A stretch of 64,000 bases of DNA from Calonectria ilicicola (taxonomy: Eukaryota > Ascomycota > Sordariomycetes > Hypocreales > Nectriaceae). This document shows positions 33,773 to 47,753 of the stretch, one piece after another. The stretch's first letter is position 1. Every line of letters starts with the position of its first letter. The notes beneath the pieces are model-generated. The model did not search any database. It was not told the DNA's origin and saw nothing but the letters and a program-made list of their open reading frames with translations. The stretch is taken from positions 2,542,001-2,606,000 of the forward strand of contig CP085828.1 in NCBI GenBank assembly GCA_020809705.1. Direction: 5' to 3'. The translations under genes and the position numbers were made by a program.

Positions 33773-36700
33773 CTACCACCGTCGCACGCCCTTTCCCTTG
33801 CCGACCCCCTCCGTCTCCAACGAGGGAAATTCGTCATATTGGGCATCATGGTCAATGTCTGGGATCAAGAATTCCTGGTCCTGCATACTCAGTCTCAACG
33901 CGAGTTCGAGATCATCATCTCGCACATCCATGAGATTGGATGACCCAGATGCAACTGCTGGACTAGCAAATGGAGAGGCTGGAACTGAACTTTTCTTCTT
34001 CTTTGCAGACTTTGGTTTGTATGTAACGGAAAACTCGTATTCACCAGAGCTGTTGTCGCGGGGCGACTGAATACTATCATTCCCGCTTTCAAGTAAAGAG
34101 AGCCTGATGGCTTGCTGGATTTGTTGCTCGTATTCATCTTCATCTGCCTCACGAGCAGGTTCCAGGTGACCGTTAGCAGAAGGTGAAACGTCGGTAGCGC
34201 TTGGTTCAGACGTCACAGTCTCGGCTGTAGTTCCACTAAAGGTGGAAGCTGTGTCTAGACTCGCATCTGCAGCTGAATCGCTAGTTCTTCGCTGCTCCTC
34301 AGCGAGGAAAGCCTCTTCGGACACCATCTGCGCATACCGCAGAGCCTCTTCCTCCGTTAAATCCCCTAGTGCACCCACGCCAAACCGATTCTGGAGGCGG
34401 CTTTGTTCACGAACTCTCTGCTCATCCTCATGTCGAAGCTCGGCTTTTTCCGAGGCAATAAAGTCCGAAACTTCGCCGCCCTGGCGCCGGCTCGCCATGC
34501 GGGTGTGAAATTCTGCATGTCTGGCTCGACGCTTACGTCCTGTCGTGTGACTCGTCGAATTATAAGTCCAATAACGCAAGAAGGCACCGAACGAAACAAT
34601 TCCACGTAAAATAGTTGGGTCAGGGTCAAGATAAATGGCGCCAACCGCAGAATAGGTATCTTCGTTCAGCGCAGGGTTCATAATGGTCATGTGTCGTGGT
34701 ACTCTACCGTTGGATCGAGCATTGAGTGTTCGAATCGGATACAAGGTCGAGGCAAGCGGATCCCAAGCCTGAACGAGACCATCATTTCCACCATGAACGA
34801 GATACAACCCAGTGAGTGCGACGCACGAGACTTCAGGTGATTCTGTCTGGATATAGCGCAAGGGGCATATCCCAGCTTCTCTAGGTTCTGCCCGAGCATT
34901 CCAAACAAGAACTACACCATCATCAGTTCCAACAGCGAAAAGTCGCGACCTACGGCCCGGAATCTCTTCCTCAGCCTCGACAAGCGGATCTTCAGCCAAT
35001 GTCTGGAGAGCATTGGAAGAATTATCCAAAGCGCTGCTGGTGAGAATGGACAGCTTTTGGCCTCTAAGCTCCATATTACAGGGAGCCCACATGTGATGAT
35101 GGTTCCCTGAGGTATCAACCTCAGGCATCGTAGAAGGCACCGGCTCAGCTGGCCATTGATGTTGCTCCTCAGTATTTTCGACTGGGGCGGCTTCAACGGG
35201 CCCAAAGAGCGATGGTGCGGGCTGAGAAAGTGATGAAGTGGATGTTGGTGCCGAGGCGGGAATTTGGTCAGGGGCCTGGGCAGGTGGGATATCATGTGCT
35301 CCTGCAAGAGATCGCGTATACCGTTGAACGCGGGCTGGACGCTCTTCGGTGTAGCCACAGTCAATCACGAAGATATTCTCGCCAGCGCCGTTTCCATCGT
35401 CGCCAGCAAAGTCAACCTCTAGCCTGCGGAGCATATCCCATCCCTCACAAACCCGTCGAAAATGAGCAGGATCGCGGCGTAGAAACTTTTCAATCTCGCG
35501 AGCTTCGGCATTCATCTGGCTTTTGCTCAGATTCATAGAGTTGGACGGGGAACGAGGCGAATATGCCCCCTTGGCAGCATTCTTGTCCAAATCATCAGGT
35601 CGAGCCACACGTCGAGTTTCCTCCAAGAGATGCCAGTAGACCGAACGGCCGGTATACCAGGCATTCTTAGTCACATCTTCGCCCCTAGTTTGAAGAGACA
35701 GGTTGATGGGTACCTCTGTCAAATAGTAAACCTCGCCCAAGGCATTGAGGGCTACTGCCCAAATTCTTCGGGCGGACTTTCGCTTCTGACTGTAGCTATC
35801 ATCCACTTTCAAGGAAATAATAGGCACACCGGGACTAAGAACCCACCGAGCCGTAATTTCTCCGGTCCGACTTTTGGGACTGGTAGAATCACAGGCAATG
35901 GCATATGACGTTACGACACCAAGAGTAGAGCCTGTCAGCATGCCCACGATAGACTGTGTGTTCACAGGCACGGCAGATGATTTCGCCAGCCACACACTGC
36001 TAATCGCCTCTGACATTTCTGGGATCTTCGGGATATCAGAATATGTATCCGCGACACCAGAATCAACCATAAGATACCGTCCTCGAGGCTCTTGAGTCGG
36101 TCGGAAGAAGGGACGTCCACCTGGAAAGCCCTCCCCCGCCAGAATACCGTACGGTTGACTGACATCCAATACATTGGGTACAGCAGCTGGGCCTTCGCCC
36201 AGTCCATACGGAACGAGGCCTGGGAGGACCTCCTCGAGCTGCATCGCCCTAAAAGGTTCTTGAAGGCCCCATTTCTCAATTTTACCACTTGTAGGATCAC
36301 CAATGGTGCCAGCTCCAAGGTCTGATGCACCATGAATAGCTCTTGGTGGTTTCTTCCCGTTGGAAAAGATAGCGTGGATATTGGTTACAGCCCAAGGTAA
36401 CTTGGAGTTGTACGTCAAGACAGCACTCAACTTCTTTCCGCCACGAGCGGATGCACCAACGGCTCCAGAGGTGCCCGGCTTCCCGCGAGCCAAACTTCTA
36501 AGCAGGCGGGTTCTAAGCAGGTATTCTTTTCTCCAGGATGCAAGAGAGGACAAACGGGCGAAGTAGCGAGCTTCGGAGCGAACGAACTCGGAGGAACCTT
36601 CAGTCCAAATGTCCGCATCAACCTTGTGTTCCAGCGCCTCTTGTCCCGGGAAGTATCGAAGAAAGGCCATTCGCCATGCATGTGCACTGGTTATCAGCGC

Positions 36701-37210
36701 ATAAAAGCGCTTCGAGACGAGAGCGATCGCTGCGTGGGAGTCGGCGTGCAAGTGCGACAAAATTTGGGTCAGAATCTCTGCAGATGTGGATTAGTAAACT
36801 GAACGAAAGCGCATCGCCAACTTCCACACACCATTCGGGAAATCTGCAAGCTGTGCACCATCAAAGGACGATTCAGTGCGCTTGACAACTTTGAAGCCTA
36901 GGGGCCGTTTCGGGGTTGGAGGAGTCATTGCATTCTCATACGCAGCAATGCGTTGGCCGGGAACGAAAGTTCCGTCATTGAGACTCAACCCGTGAAGCTC
37001 GGCGTCGAGCTGTTCGGCGTCGACTGCACCATGCGAGTCACGCCGAGAAGCTGCGCCGGAAGGCTGCGAAGCGCCGCTCGAGCCACCAGAACGTGCTCCG
37101 CGGAGGCCTTCTGGGTCATGGTGAAGGGGGCCATGCTGGGATGAAGCGGTGGTGGAGTGAACGCTGGTGTGAGTCACAGGCTGTAGAATGGCAGTTGGCT
37201 CTTGTTGCAT
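33773..37210 (-). CDS. F-box protein with WD-like repeats and C-terminal UIMs, Ufo1-like
   Basis: Exons 37210-36832 and 36777-33773 give 1,127 residues. The 54-nt intron (donor GTGTGT, branch ACTAAT, acceptor TGCAG) interrupts the F-box itself; joining gives LADFPNEILTQILSHLHADS followed by HAAIALVSKRFYALITS. Residues about 122-170 are thus an F-box that binds Skp1 in an SCF ubiquitin ligase. The middle has beta-propeller-like segments, for example RLFAVGTDDGVVLVWNARA and YLVHGGNDGLVQAWDPLAS (about 735-800). Near the C-terminus are two clear ubiquitin-interacting motifs, IQQAIRLSLLES (about 1010) and LELALRLSMQDQ (about 1080), and a weaker one, ALRYAQMVSEEAF (about 935). F-box plus propeller plus tandem UIMs is the architecture of yeast Ufo1, which targets HO endonuclease. 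The substrate here is unknown. The N-terminal 120 residues are low-complexity. Confidence 0.82.
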
Positions 37211-40200
37211 ATAGCTGAAGGCGAAGAACGCGGGGAAACAAGAATTCGACTGTGCACGGGATCTTTGCACAGTCTGGGGCGCCGTGGGCTGAGGAATCGA
37301 GTTCCTGTGTTTAATAGGATTTGAGCGGGTGAGTGTGTGTCGCTGTGCAGAGCAGAGCGAGAAGGGATATCGACTAAATTTAGATGATGAATTATCAAGG
37401 TTGTCCTTTTTTTGCCGCGCCGCGTTGGAGTATAAGCCTGTGGCTTGAGGGACGCCGCCAAGTACATGGCTTTGCCGACGATGAGCCGGCGCCGTGAGCA
37501 AGGCGTGTGATTACTATAAGTAACCAATCGGCAGTCTGAAGAAAGCATCGTGTTTCAGAATTAACACCAATATCTTGCCATTGATCGGAAACTGCCGGCA
37601 CGTTTGCATCTCTGTTCCAGGAGTGGACAATCAATCACTTTATGTCCTCGCGGGTTTTGCGCGTCACTGGTCATGCGCCGAGTGACGTTCATCAGTAGCG
37701 TCATTTGTTCCCCATTCAATCATGACGTGACCATTGGCTGGAATATGCGTGTGAATATGATGGCAGCATCCGTATTGGTACACTCATAACCCTCGTTTTA
37801 GGCAACTAAAAACGGGGAATATCATGTAGCGTTAATTTCTAGTTTGCAGAGAATATCAGATCATTCTGAAAATGCTGGGGACAAAACAGCTCGCCAGTTG
37901 CCCTGGTCGCTATCGGGAGATACAAAAGGCGAAATAGCACTGTTGCTAAAATCGCTAGCAAATTTTCTGGATGGGTGGAAATCGCGCAGGCCAGTAACGA
38001 TGGAGTCGCATTAGTATCACACATTAAAGCATCCAATTGTGATGAAATCGGGCATACAATGTGATCAGACGCTGCATGGTGAATGTGACGGCTCCAAGTG
38101 CTACTCATCCGATGTGATGACCAATCTTGCCAAATAATACAAAGCCATACACGGCAATCATCGGTACTCACGAGTAAAATATTTCGAGATGGACGGAAGA
38201 GCCCTATTTCGTGTGCTTTCCAAAGACCAAGATGAATCACATCTTGGCCATTTAAATGGGTGGGTAAAATACAGCCGAATTTTAATGATGCGGTATCAAC
38301 AGTGGGCTCAGAAGGACATTTAGCTCCCCGGTTCTTCCCCTCGTAGATTCCATTGAATTAGGATAGCTAAGTTCATGAGACGCTTTAGGTTGACAGTGTC
38401 CAATTAGGAGAAGTTATTTTTTCATGTATCATCCAAGCAAACAAAAGATGCATGGAGAGTACAATCCTTGAAAGAGCGTATCTCCTCTTCATTTTCCCAC
38501 TAGATTCCAATTAAGCTATAAATAAGTACACGTTATATGAATACATTAAACAAATGAGTTCCTATATGAATTCCTTCCTTTTGGGGGGGGGGGCTTATTT
38601 TCTTTCTGTTACGATCAAATCGAGATATTAGGACGGTTGAGGTCCGTGTAGCTGTTAAAATGAAGATGTTACAGAAACACAATCTTTCAAGAAGTGTATT
38701 GCCCCAAAAATTGTCAGATCAGCTGAAGTTATAACGTCCTTATTCACAGGGTCACAATCTGTGCACGTTAGGTATTTTGGAGATACATCACTATCCATGT
38801 CCACAAAATAGGCAACCCGGCCGCTCAATACGCGTTGCGAACGAGAATAGGAATTGGTATCAATTTAGATTAGGCAAGTAATCATGACTTTAAAACTTGG
38901 TATAGTACACATTGGGCAAAGCCAGATCCAACAAGCTGCTCAGACTCGGCTACCCTAGATTAGTTTTGCTCTTATTTTTTAGACTTGACAAGAACATATG
39001 AAACATAAGGAATTTTTTTAGTATTTTGCATGATTCACTGGTGATTTTAGCTTGCAAAGCGAGAAATTGCTTGTTAGGGACCTCGAATTTAACCAGGGCA
39101 CTGAGAGCAGAAGAATTCTGAACCAGCGACCTCAGGGATATAGGCTGCACTGCCTCTCTCCACTTTCTTCCCATACAAGCATGACCACAACTCGTGCCAT
39201 TCATGGCAGGTTACACATCTTGGATTGCGAGGGGAAATATCCAAATCCATCATCATCCGCTAGGCCAAGCAATAATTGAAAGCGAAAACGGGGTGCTGCG
39301 TGTTAACAAAAAAAAAACTACATTGGATAAGTAAGTTTAGGGGAAATCACAGCTGAGCTGAAAATGCACAAGAGAACCCGAGGCTTGATGGGCCTACGCT
39401 TAAACGGTAGTGAATGGATCGGAAGAACACCATTGTATATATCGCTCTCTTCTTGGCAAAGCGAGCCTGAACTCGACCTGCTAAGCTAAGCAGAACAATA
39501 TTTACAATCATAATTTTGCAACTGAGTGCATCGATACCAATGAACATCCTTCCCTAGTTCACTATTGGACTCGAAATGTGCCTTCAAGCTTGTATTACGT
39601 GCAATCCATTGGTGTTTCTGTCATAAATCTGTGGCATGATGGCATGGAATGGGGGTCATATAAGTACCAGCATGATGGAGCATGGTAAGCCCAATTCCGA
39701 AGAGTGGCAAACAGAAGATTGGAATAAGCCTCATAGCTGAGCCCCGAGCTGAGCCATGTACGGTCGTGAGTGAAGTCAATCACGAGGTCCTGAGGATTGT
39801 AAATCCGATGATTGCACCAAAAGCTACTTCTCGATGGGTCATAGATCAAAATTTAAAACACGAATAAATAAAACTCCGACAAGACCGCTGACCTCAATGA
39901 CACTTTCGGCCAGCTGACACGGCCGTTCCAATGGCTACAATCCGGATCAATTGGTGAAAAATCCAGGGTACCTCAGGGTCCAACATTGCAAGAATAGAAT
40001 ACGTCATGTCTCGATATACCGCCCACTAGCAAGGAAAATATCGTTTCTCATATCGGAGAAAACTTCGCGGTTAGCTCGGTGATGCCAAATCCACACATGT
40101 TTTCTCAGAGATAACATTGTTTCCTCCAAATATGACCGCGAAAACAACTAATCCATTGGCTAGAAAGCTTCATAGACCCAGTCTTGTGACCTTAGGATAC

Positions 40201-43200
40201 AGGCTGCAGCAAAGTCGGTCTCTGCAGATCCACAGAGTCTAGGGGAATGGTAGTTGGCCGGATGCTGTAATGCAATGCAGTTTCCCGATGATCCCACTGG
40301 CTAGTTCTTCACTTTGCAGATGCATTGTGGCACTGCAATCTCAACTATATGCAGCCTCTAGCACCAACGTACGTTCAAATACCAAGATGCCGTGTCCTTG
40401 GCTAGTTCTCTCCATCAACAAGGTGCGTGAACGCTCCTGCGGCGTAGAGATATCAAACCAATCTTTTTCATTTAATACACCCACCTTGAAAAGCTGACCC
40501 ACCCCAAATTCTGTCAAGACGGTTGGCCCGTCTACCGGTTTCTTGGTTCTAGACTTCCCCAACGGTGGCCACGTGTTGATAAGTTTACCGCTGACCCCTT
40601 TCCACTGACCGAGAAACCCGCCGATGGCTCTCATTGCGTGCTGAGATATGGGGAAAGTGGATTGTGAAGCTGTCTGTGCTCTTGAGTGTAATCTCTCAGA
40701 GAGGCGTGTCGCAGGCAGGGCTAATTTGGGGACACAAACGTGCTTCTGGACTCTTGTCATGAGCGCCTCACCCACAGACTCGGGACCGAACAAGCCAACT
40801 CAGCTCTGAGTCGAGATCTTTGAGCTGTTGTGACGTAAACCACCTCGTGCAGTAGCACCGTTCTCGCCGGCTAGATCGAAATACCTCCGTCCGCGGTCTG
40901 GACAAATAGATTGTTTGCAGGTGGAGTAGAAGGCCCGCTGTAAAGCCCTTCCTCAGCCCTCGCACTCGTCAACTGTCGATCCCTAGCTCAGGGACACTGG
41001 AGATGGCGGGTTTGTACCCACGAGGCTTCTGTATGTCTGGTTAGGCCAGTGCCCAAGCGCTGCAGCAACCAACACTCTCGACTCTTCCATTCAGCTTGGA
41101 ATCCTGGCTGGACTGGTTGTTCAATGTGGTTGGAGGTTGGTGGCACGAGCGGATCCACGGGTCTTCCCGTCCCGCGACGCCACCCCACCATCGGCCAAAA
41201 CACTTTCCTTTTTGCTCCTCTTTCATCACAATCATGACTGAGTCTGGATTCTGAACGGGTTCGTCTGGCTTGTTGGTGTCAAGCGAATAGCGGCAAGGCC
41301 GATCAAGGCGTGGGCTCCGATTGTCCGTTGCCCTACGTGAGGTCGTATTTCGAGAAACAAGCCATCCGCACTAAAGCCCCGGGGAAGTAGCAAGCTGCAG
41401 ATGCGTGACAAGTCACACTGCACGTTGGGTCCTTGCAAATGCATCAAGCAGTGTACAGACTTGGCCGCCGGTACGACGGGACAAAGCGTCTCTGCGATTG
41501 GCTAATCCCCGGTATGCGTTGGTCACTTATTTGATCGGCTGGGGCGGGAAGGGTTCACCAAGACGGAACTTGACCAAACAGAGTGCCGATTGTCACCGAA
41601 TTTGAGACCCTGACAGTTCGATCAACAAGCCTATCCCCAACTAAAACCGACCTTGAAAACACATACGTATATCCGTATCTTTTCCGGGAGCGGTTGAGAC
41701 TGTTCCTGCCTTTTTCAGGGCCAACCCCGATACCAGATACCCAGCCCCCCCTGTCGGATCAGGTAGCTCTCAATAACCATGGCGGGCTAGTCGAGAGGGG
41801 ACTCTGCAAATGTCTACTAAGAGAAGCGAAGCCTCATGAATTATTAATATGACCACGGGTAGTTGGTCGGGACTGCCCCAGACAGCCAGCCCAGGGCTGA
41901 ATACCCTTTGCTTAAGGCATTGATTAATTAATTGGTATCCGGGTTAAGCCAAACTAGTCTTCTTTGTTTCAAGAGACAGTCAATTCTGGGTTGCGGCGTA
42001 GACACAGCCGCCTCACTGGCCAAGAGAAACGAAGACTTGGGAAATCTCTTCACTTTGCCGAACCATGCAATCTCGATTGGAGCGCGCCCTAGCCATGGTC
42101 ACCCGCCACAGTTTGCTGGACCAAGCTTGGTGTCTTTGGCCCAACTATCCTAACCTGGGGGAGGCGAGACGGTGCGAGACGCCGTTGCAAGCCACCAAGG
42201 ACCGGAGGACTCAAAGAGGGGGTGGGCAGAAACGATAACCCCTTCTCGCTAAAGCCTTCGAATCAAGACGGAGGGCTAGTAGCCACTTGGCGCGTCCGCG
42301 AAATGTGATTGATGAGAAGTTTGCTAGCTTCTGATGCGATCGAAGAGGTCGGCCCAATTGGGAAATCTATCCGCACGTACCAACCTCAAATCAACCAAAC
42401 CCCGCTCAAGGCCCAAACACAACAATCATTCGACGCAGCATTTAGCATTTAGTAACGAAGAGCGGTGAGATTTGTTCGAGACTCGGGTGTTGCACGGACT
42501 GGCGTGGCTAGGCGCTCTAGGTACCAACACGCCGGGATTTTTGTTTGTAGCACCATCCACCTGCAGAATAACCTCTGCAATGCCTGAGACAAAACATGGC
42601 CGCTGTTAAACTGTGCCGAGGTCGCGACGTGGTAACCGCGGAGTATTCGCAGTTTCTGTGGCTAATTGTAGGCCAGGTATGAGCGAACAGGGTGAGGGTG
42701 GTCCAAGTGGCGGTTGCACGGAGATCGAGCCGTCCTCGACACAAAGTGGTTATTTCCGGCTGGGGAGCCCAAAACCAACACAGGGCGCAGGCCAGAAAAT
42801 GGGCATTCTCTTTCGCCTATTGTCAGGGGAGATACCCATGATCTGAGCTTTGGGAAAAATGAATGAATGGGCTGATAGTTGGGCGATTGAAATCGAGGTG
42901 AATTGTCGGTGACACCCCGCTCTCCCGCTGTCACCTCAGCGCCATGACATAGATTTTACCGCTGGACTGGTTCACTGTGCAGTGCCTGAGTAGCTAGCTT
43001 CAAAGCTTCTGTGCGTCGATTTGGTTTCTGCCCTCAGCAAATCCAATTAAGTGGAAACGGGGCCGCTGACCCTTCCGCGGTCGATCCTTCAGTGCGCTAA
43101 TATTTACACTCATGGCTCCAATAACATGGGCGTCGGGACGATCCACCAGAGGTCGATGGGCGGCGAAAGCGGGTATATGCAGGACTGACGAGACTCGAAA

Positions 43201-46200
43201 TCAGCTCATGGCGCTGCGACTCAAGTGGAGGCGAAACGCAAGTCATGCCAATGCAGCAAACTGGCGTCTCAATTTCCCAACGCGTGCCTCTTGTCTGCCG
43301 CGGAGAAGCGCCCCGGGGAGCCAGGTTGAGGTGGCAATGGAGACGGACGATGCTAACAAAAACGACGTTATCTGCAGGTATGACGCATGCCCGCGGAGGA
43401 CTTTTTGCCTGCCAATTTCATAACAAACCCGGGTCATCAGAGCAAGGAAGCCGGTAGCATTTCAGGACGGGGCGTGTAACCAGGACAGACTTCTCTCGCC
43501 ACCAACCGTGTGTTTCTAGAGGGACACGAGGCCATGACTGGCGTTGAGCCGACTGGAATGTTGCATCAGTCCACGGCTGCCGGCCACGCCTCCAGAGGCC
43601 CGGTGCGGGGGAGAGAGCGTCGGTTCGAGAAATACCTGAGCCTGGCTTAGGGTCCTCTTGGCCAGGGCTACACAGTACGTGGAACAGTCGGTGGGTGGGT
43701 GGTTCGTACTTTTGTCGCAGCATGACAACATTTTTGGGCTGGCGTGCTGGGCTATGTGGAACTAGTCAGGCGCCAGCGCTCGCGCCAACGCTGCTGGTGC
43801 CAGCGCGCTGGTAACGTACTCTGACACGTCTCAGAATAGAACGAAAGGGAGTTGATGGGATCGAAGAAATCTATCATTTCGATTCGCTAGCCACCGGTAT
43901 GGGATCCGGGATGGTCGGTATTGGATTGAGATGGGAACCGTGGATCGGAGCTTTATGGCTTCTTCTCCGTCCGACTCAGCACCCCAGCCCCTGAAGGTTA
44001 TACTTTGCCGATGCGTCAATCCCTGATGCCGGAGATGCATCACATCCTCTGTTCATAACAGTGTCAGATGTAGTTTACACTTGGTCGCGGTACCAATAAC
44101 GTGGGTAGGAAGACATTATGGTGGGAGCCACAGCCAAGGATCCCTTAGAGAGGGTGTGATTAACGGGAGAGCACGCATCCCTCTTGTGGTTGTGGTCCCG
44201 GTGCCTCGGAACGCGGCATAAAGCATAAAGTAAGAAGTAACACGTCCACGTTGCATGGAAGCCGTGATGGTGGCTGCTTCGTCGTCACCATGAAGAGGCC
44301 TTCCTTACATTCCAGCGTGGCGGACCAAATCGCACTGACGAGTGCTACGGTCTGCTTGGTCACCGAAAGGACAAGTGTTTGCCTCGTGGAACAAAGGAAC
44401 CCGACACCAGACCAAAAGAATCCTAGTACGTACGCCCTGACTGACTTCGTGTCGTTGTCGTCGCAATCCGCGCTTACGACATGCTGGGAAGAACCTGACT
44501 GACATTCGCAAATCTGGCTTGTGGTTTGGCTGAGGACGTCTCTTCTCGTTGCCGCCCGGAATTTGAGGCACTTGGGTAGTTTTGTTGATCTTGGCTTGTT
44601 TGATCTGTCGCCCAAGTGGACTAATGCATGTAAGGGGTGTGGTTGAAAACTATAAAGGGCGGGAGAGCGGAAGAAGAAAGACATGGTCCGCCCACGGGCC
44701 CATGCTGCCGGTAGAGGTCATGGAGCCGACCAAAAAGTTTGGGACGACAGAAAACGAGGCGTCGTTCTCCCCCCTGACACTTGCACTGCACAGAATGGCC
44801 AATACTAGGAGCCTATAGACGATCAAGAGATATTTAGAGACATCCAAACCATGGGCTGGATTGATGTGAAGCGTGCGGGGGCGGATGGAGGAGACCAGGG
44901 TTTCGGGCAAATCGTCTCTCTCGTGCCTTTCCGCTAGCAAGAGCCAAACCCGACGAACCCTTCAAGGCGTGGCTCGCTAGTCACCTCCTGAAGGGAGCAA
45001 GAAATAGTTGCGCAGATAAGACTGGCAATCCCAGCCAGGACGGTGTGCAGCAAACGAGGAGACAACAAGTGGTAGGTGCATCCGACAATAGAAATCTCTG
45101 ATCAGGAGTGACACAATTAGTTTTTACTCTTCCCTTTCCTCTTCCCTTTGCATTCAATTCGTGCAGTAGCTCCACTACAGCGAGTGGGTTTCGCGGGAGG
45201 TTCCAACTCGTCGGGCGCGACGAGGCGAGGGGATGCTGGAAACCCGGGATGAGGGATGCGGGATAGGGAGCAGAGAGGGTGTGTTGCATTGGCCACGTTC
45301 TTTTGGAAAGCCGAAGTACAGTGTCTTGCACACTGTATTTACATCACTCATAGGTCATAGAAGGGTAGAAACAGAACCCGACCCTTCCCTACAAGGTAAT
45401 GCTAAACGACCACCCGCCACAATCCACACACCGTGCCACATCTTTCCGACGTGCGTCCGATGTGGCAGAATTCGCAAATAGGGACCCGAGGGCTAACAAC
45501 CAACAACACAACGGGGGCAGGCAAGGTCAAGCCACCTGCCACCACAAAACTATTTTCGATCTGGGCCCAGAACTCGAGGCTGAAGCTCCAGACTCCCGAC
45601 TCCAGGAAGCTGGGAATATGGAGCTGTGCGGTTCGGGACCGCCGTCTCAAGAACGGACCACATCGTTTAGTCTGGTCTCGTCGCCTATCTGTCTGTAGCT
45701 ACCCGCGATTTGCCCCAAGAATTGGAAACGAGAGACAAGACAGGACAAGGGAGGCGGGGAGTGCAGTCCAAAAGGGAAGACACCCAAGACATTCAACAGG
45801 CGGGAGTACTGCGGGACAAGTATTGGACACTGTTGGCTCCGGAATGATGAAGAGGCAGACGCCATGTTCCATATCTGCACGTTCACAACCGATGATGGCC
45901 TCTCAATCGGCCTTGTTCCTTGTTTCGCCTGGACCTCTTCCCAGGACTTTGGGCCTCGATGCCAGGTTCTGAACTCTCCTTCCCGGTTTGCAGGGCCACG
46001 CTCTCCACACCCGAGCACTCCTCCACCCGTGCCACCACACCACATCAAAACCCACCAGAGGGAGCCCGAGAGCGATGACCAAGGTGCAGGGTGCACTTTG
46101 TACGCAATGCGCTGGCAGGGGTAGTGCCTTACCCATTGGCCGGGTTGGAGCAAAGTCGCCGAGTCAGTGGCTCGCACCCGGGCACCCTGCTCGCAGCTGG

Positions 46201-47753
46201 CGCCATAGCCTCGGGGTCGTTCGTGGACATTGGCTGTCCCGCCGTCGCTACTGGGCTAAGTGCTCTCACTGCTAGTTTCGGTATACACACTACAGTGCTA
46301 TGATGTAGAACGAAACCACCTGCAGACGACTGACTTCGAGTGCTCCTCAGCGTTCCTTTCTTGCCCGTTGAGTTTACCAGGTATCCTCAACCCACGTGTG
46401 GCCCACAACCACCCACACCCCTGGAACCTCACGATCGCATGGAATGGAACACCATCTCCCACTTGTTTTCTCTTCCCGTGGCCGCTTGCAGGGGCCTCAA
46501 AGCAAACTCTGCTGCTATGTAACCACGCTCCAAACCCATCTCCATCGAAATCCATTAGGTCTTCCAAAGCAGTAACTGATAGGGAATTTTCGCCCCTTTC
46601 TGGGAGGCAAGGTTCTGTGGCCCCAGTGGGAACCCAAAGATTTGCCATGTGCTCCTTAAATTTTCTTTTTCGTCCCTTGCCTCATTGAAGGGGTTAAAAA
46701 AAAGGATAATAATTTTCCAAGCAAAGTTGGAGCTGTAGCCATCACACAAAGCCAGGACAATGCATTCCCACACAAGCTTCTCACCCACAAAACACATCAC
46801 GCATTTCTCCTACGCCCCCCCGACTCGGCCCAGTGACGCCTTTCCCATCCAGTCCCCAGCGCCCGAACCAACCTGGGCGAGCCCCTGCTCGCCTCTGCCG
46901 CCCCCGCTGGAGGGTTTGTCGCTCCAGTCTCCACAGCGGTCCCCGCTGCGAATCCCTGCTGGGCTTCCGCTGGGCCACTGTCGTACGGCTGCCAGACCCC
47001 TGGCCTCTATGGCGCGTGAGATGGCCGTGACCCCCTTGCACTTCTGGGCCTCCGTGATTCGTCACACGCCCACCCCAGCATCGTCTGGCTCCTTGGCCCC
47101 TGGGGTCTTGTCAGTAACGTGTACCAGGGCTGGGCTGGCCTGAGGGGCTGTTCGTAGTAGCGCCGGGCCGCTGGGTTTTCCGCTAATACCACCACACTGG
47201 GCTCGCCCACACCTGTGCATGGTGCAGAGTTAGTCCCCACGGGCGCTCTCCATACGCTGAACCGACCAACTGCACCAACACTAGCAGGCAGGTAAGTAGT
47301 CCACCCTGCCCGCTCCCGTCCAGGTCCTCTCCTCCCCTTCTCCTCTTCTTCTTCGTGCTCCTCCACCCTCTGGCCCAGTCCTTTTACACCATCCTATATC
47401 GCAACCAACGGCATATCGGATTCGTGTGCAGTGCTTGTTATATCACACCGGCCCATCCCCAATTCCACCATTGGGCCTTTGCTATTGCCTTTATAGCATC
47501 CGCTCAGCAGACTATCACTGTTGCTCAGCCTCAGCCGTACGACACCAAAACAAACATCATTATATAATCCGACCGACGACCCACGGTCCGCCTCGCCGAC
47601 CTCGAATTCGTGCTATGTGCTGAAGGAATCCGTCTACTGATCGGGACTCATCACTTGGACTTGTTCTCCCTCTGGTCCATCCCATTGTCAACTCTCACCA
47701 TATTCATTACCCAATTGTAACCACTATCAGCCGTCACCTAGCAAACCATCACC
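37211..47753. other. 10.5-kb stretch without recognisable genes
   Basis: The leader of the Ufo1-like gene probably occupies 37211-37500. From about 37700 to 40250 the DNA is AT-rich with dense stops. From 40250 to 46700 it is near balanced, and all open frames are below 180 codons, overlap on opposite strands and lack any family signature. 46740-47753 is C/T-rich on the + strand and is the promoter and leader of the zinc-ribbon gene. A GC-rich, palindrome-laden patch lies at about 43765-43815. I found no tRNA, 5S rRNA or U6-like sequence by eye. Confidence 0.45.
47561..47568 (+). promoter_or_regulatory. TATA box candidate for the zinc-ribbon gene
   Basis: TATATAAT lies 193 bases before the start codon. 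It would give a leader of about 160 nt. It follows a promoter-like C/T-rich stretch. Confidence 0.4.

Noticed and set aside
39060..39160. Possible tRNA-like sequence (GGTTCAGAATTC on the minus strand)
   Set aside because: Does not fit a B box well and I could not fold an acceptor stem or anticodon arm around it.
40341..40793. 150-codon minus-strand frame in the 10.5-kb empty interval
   Set aside because: Reads without obvious domain or consistent coding bias. Kept out because nothing beyond openness supports it.
44160..44684. 174-codon minus-strand frame
   Set aside because: No recognisable protein character, an open frame on the opposite strand overlaps it, and there are no splice partners.
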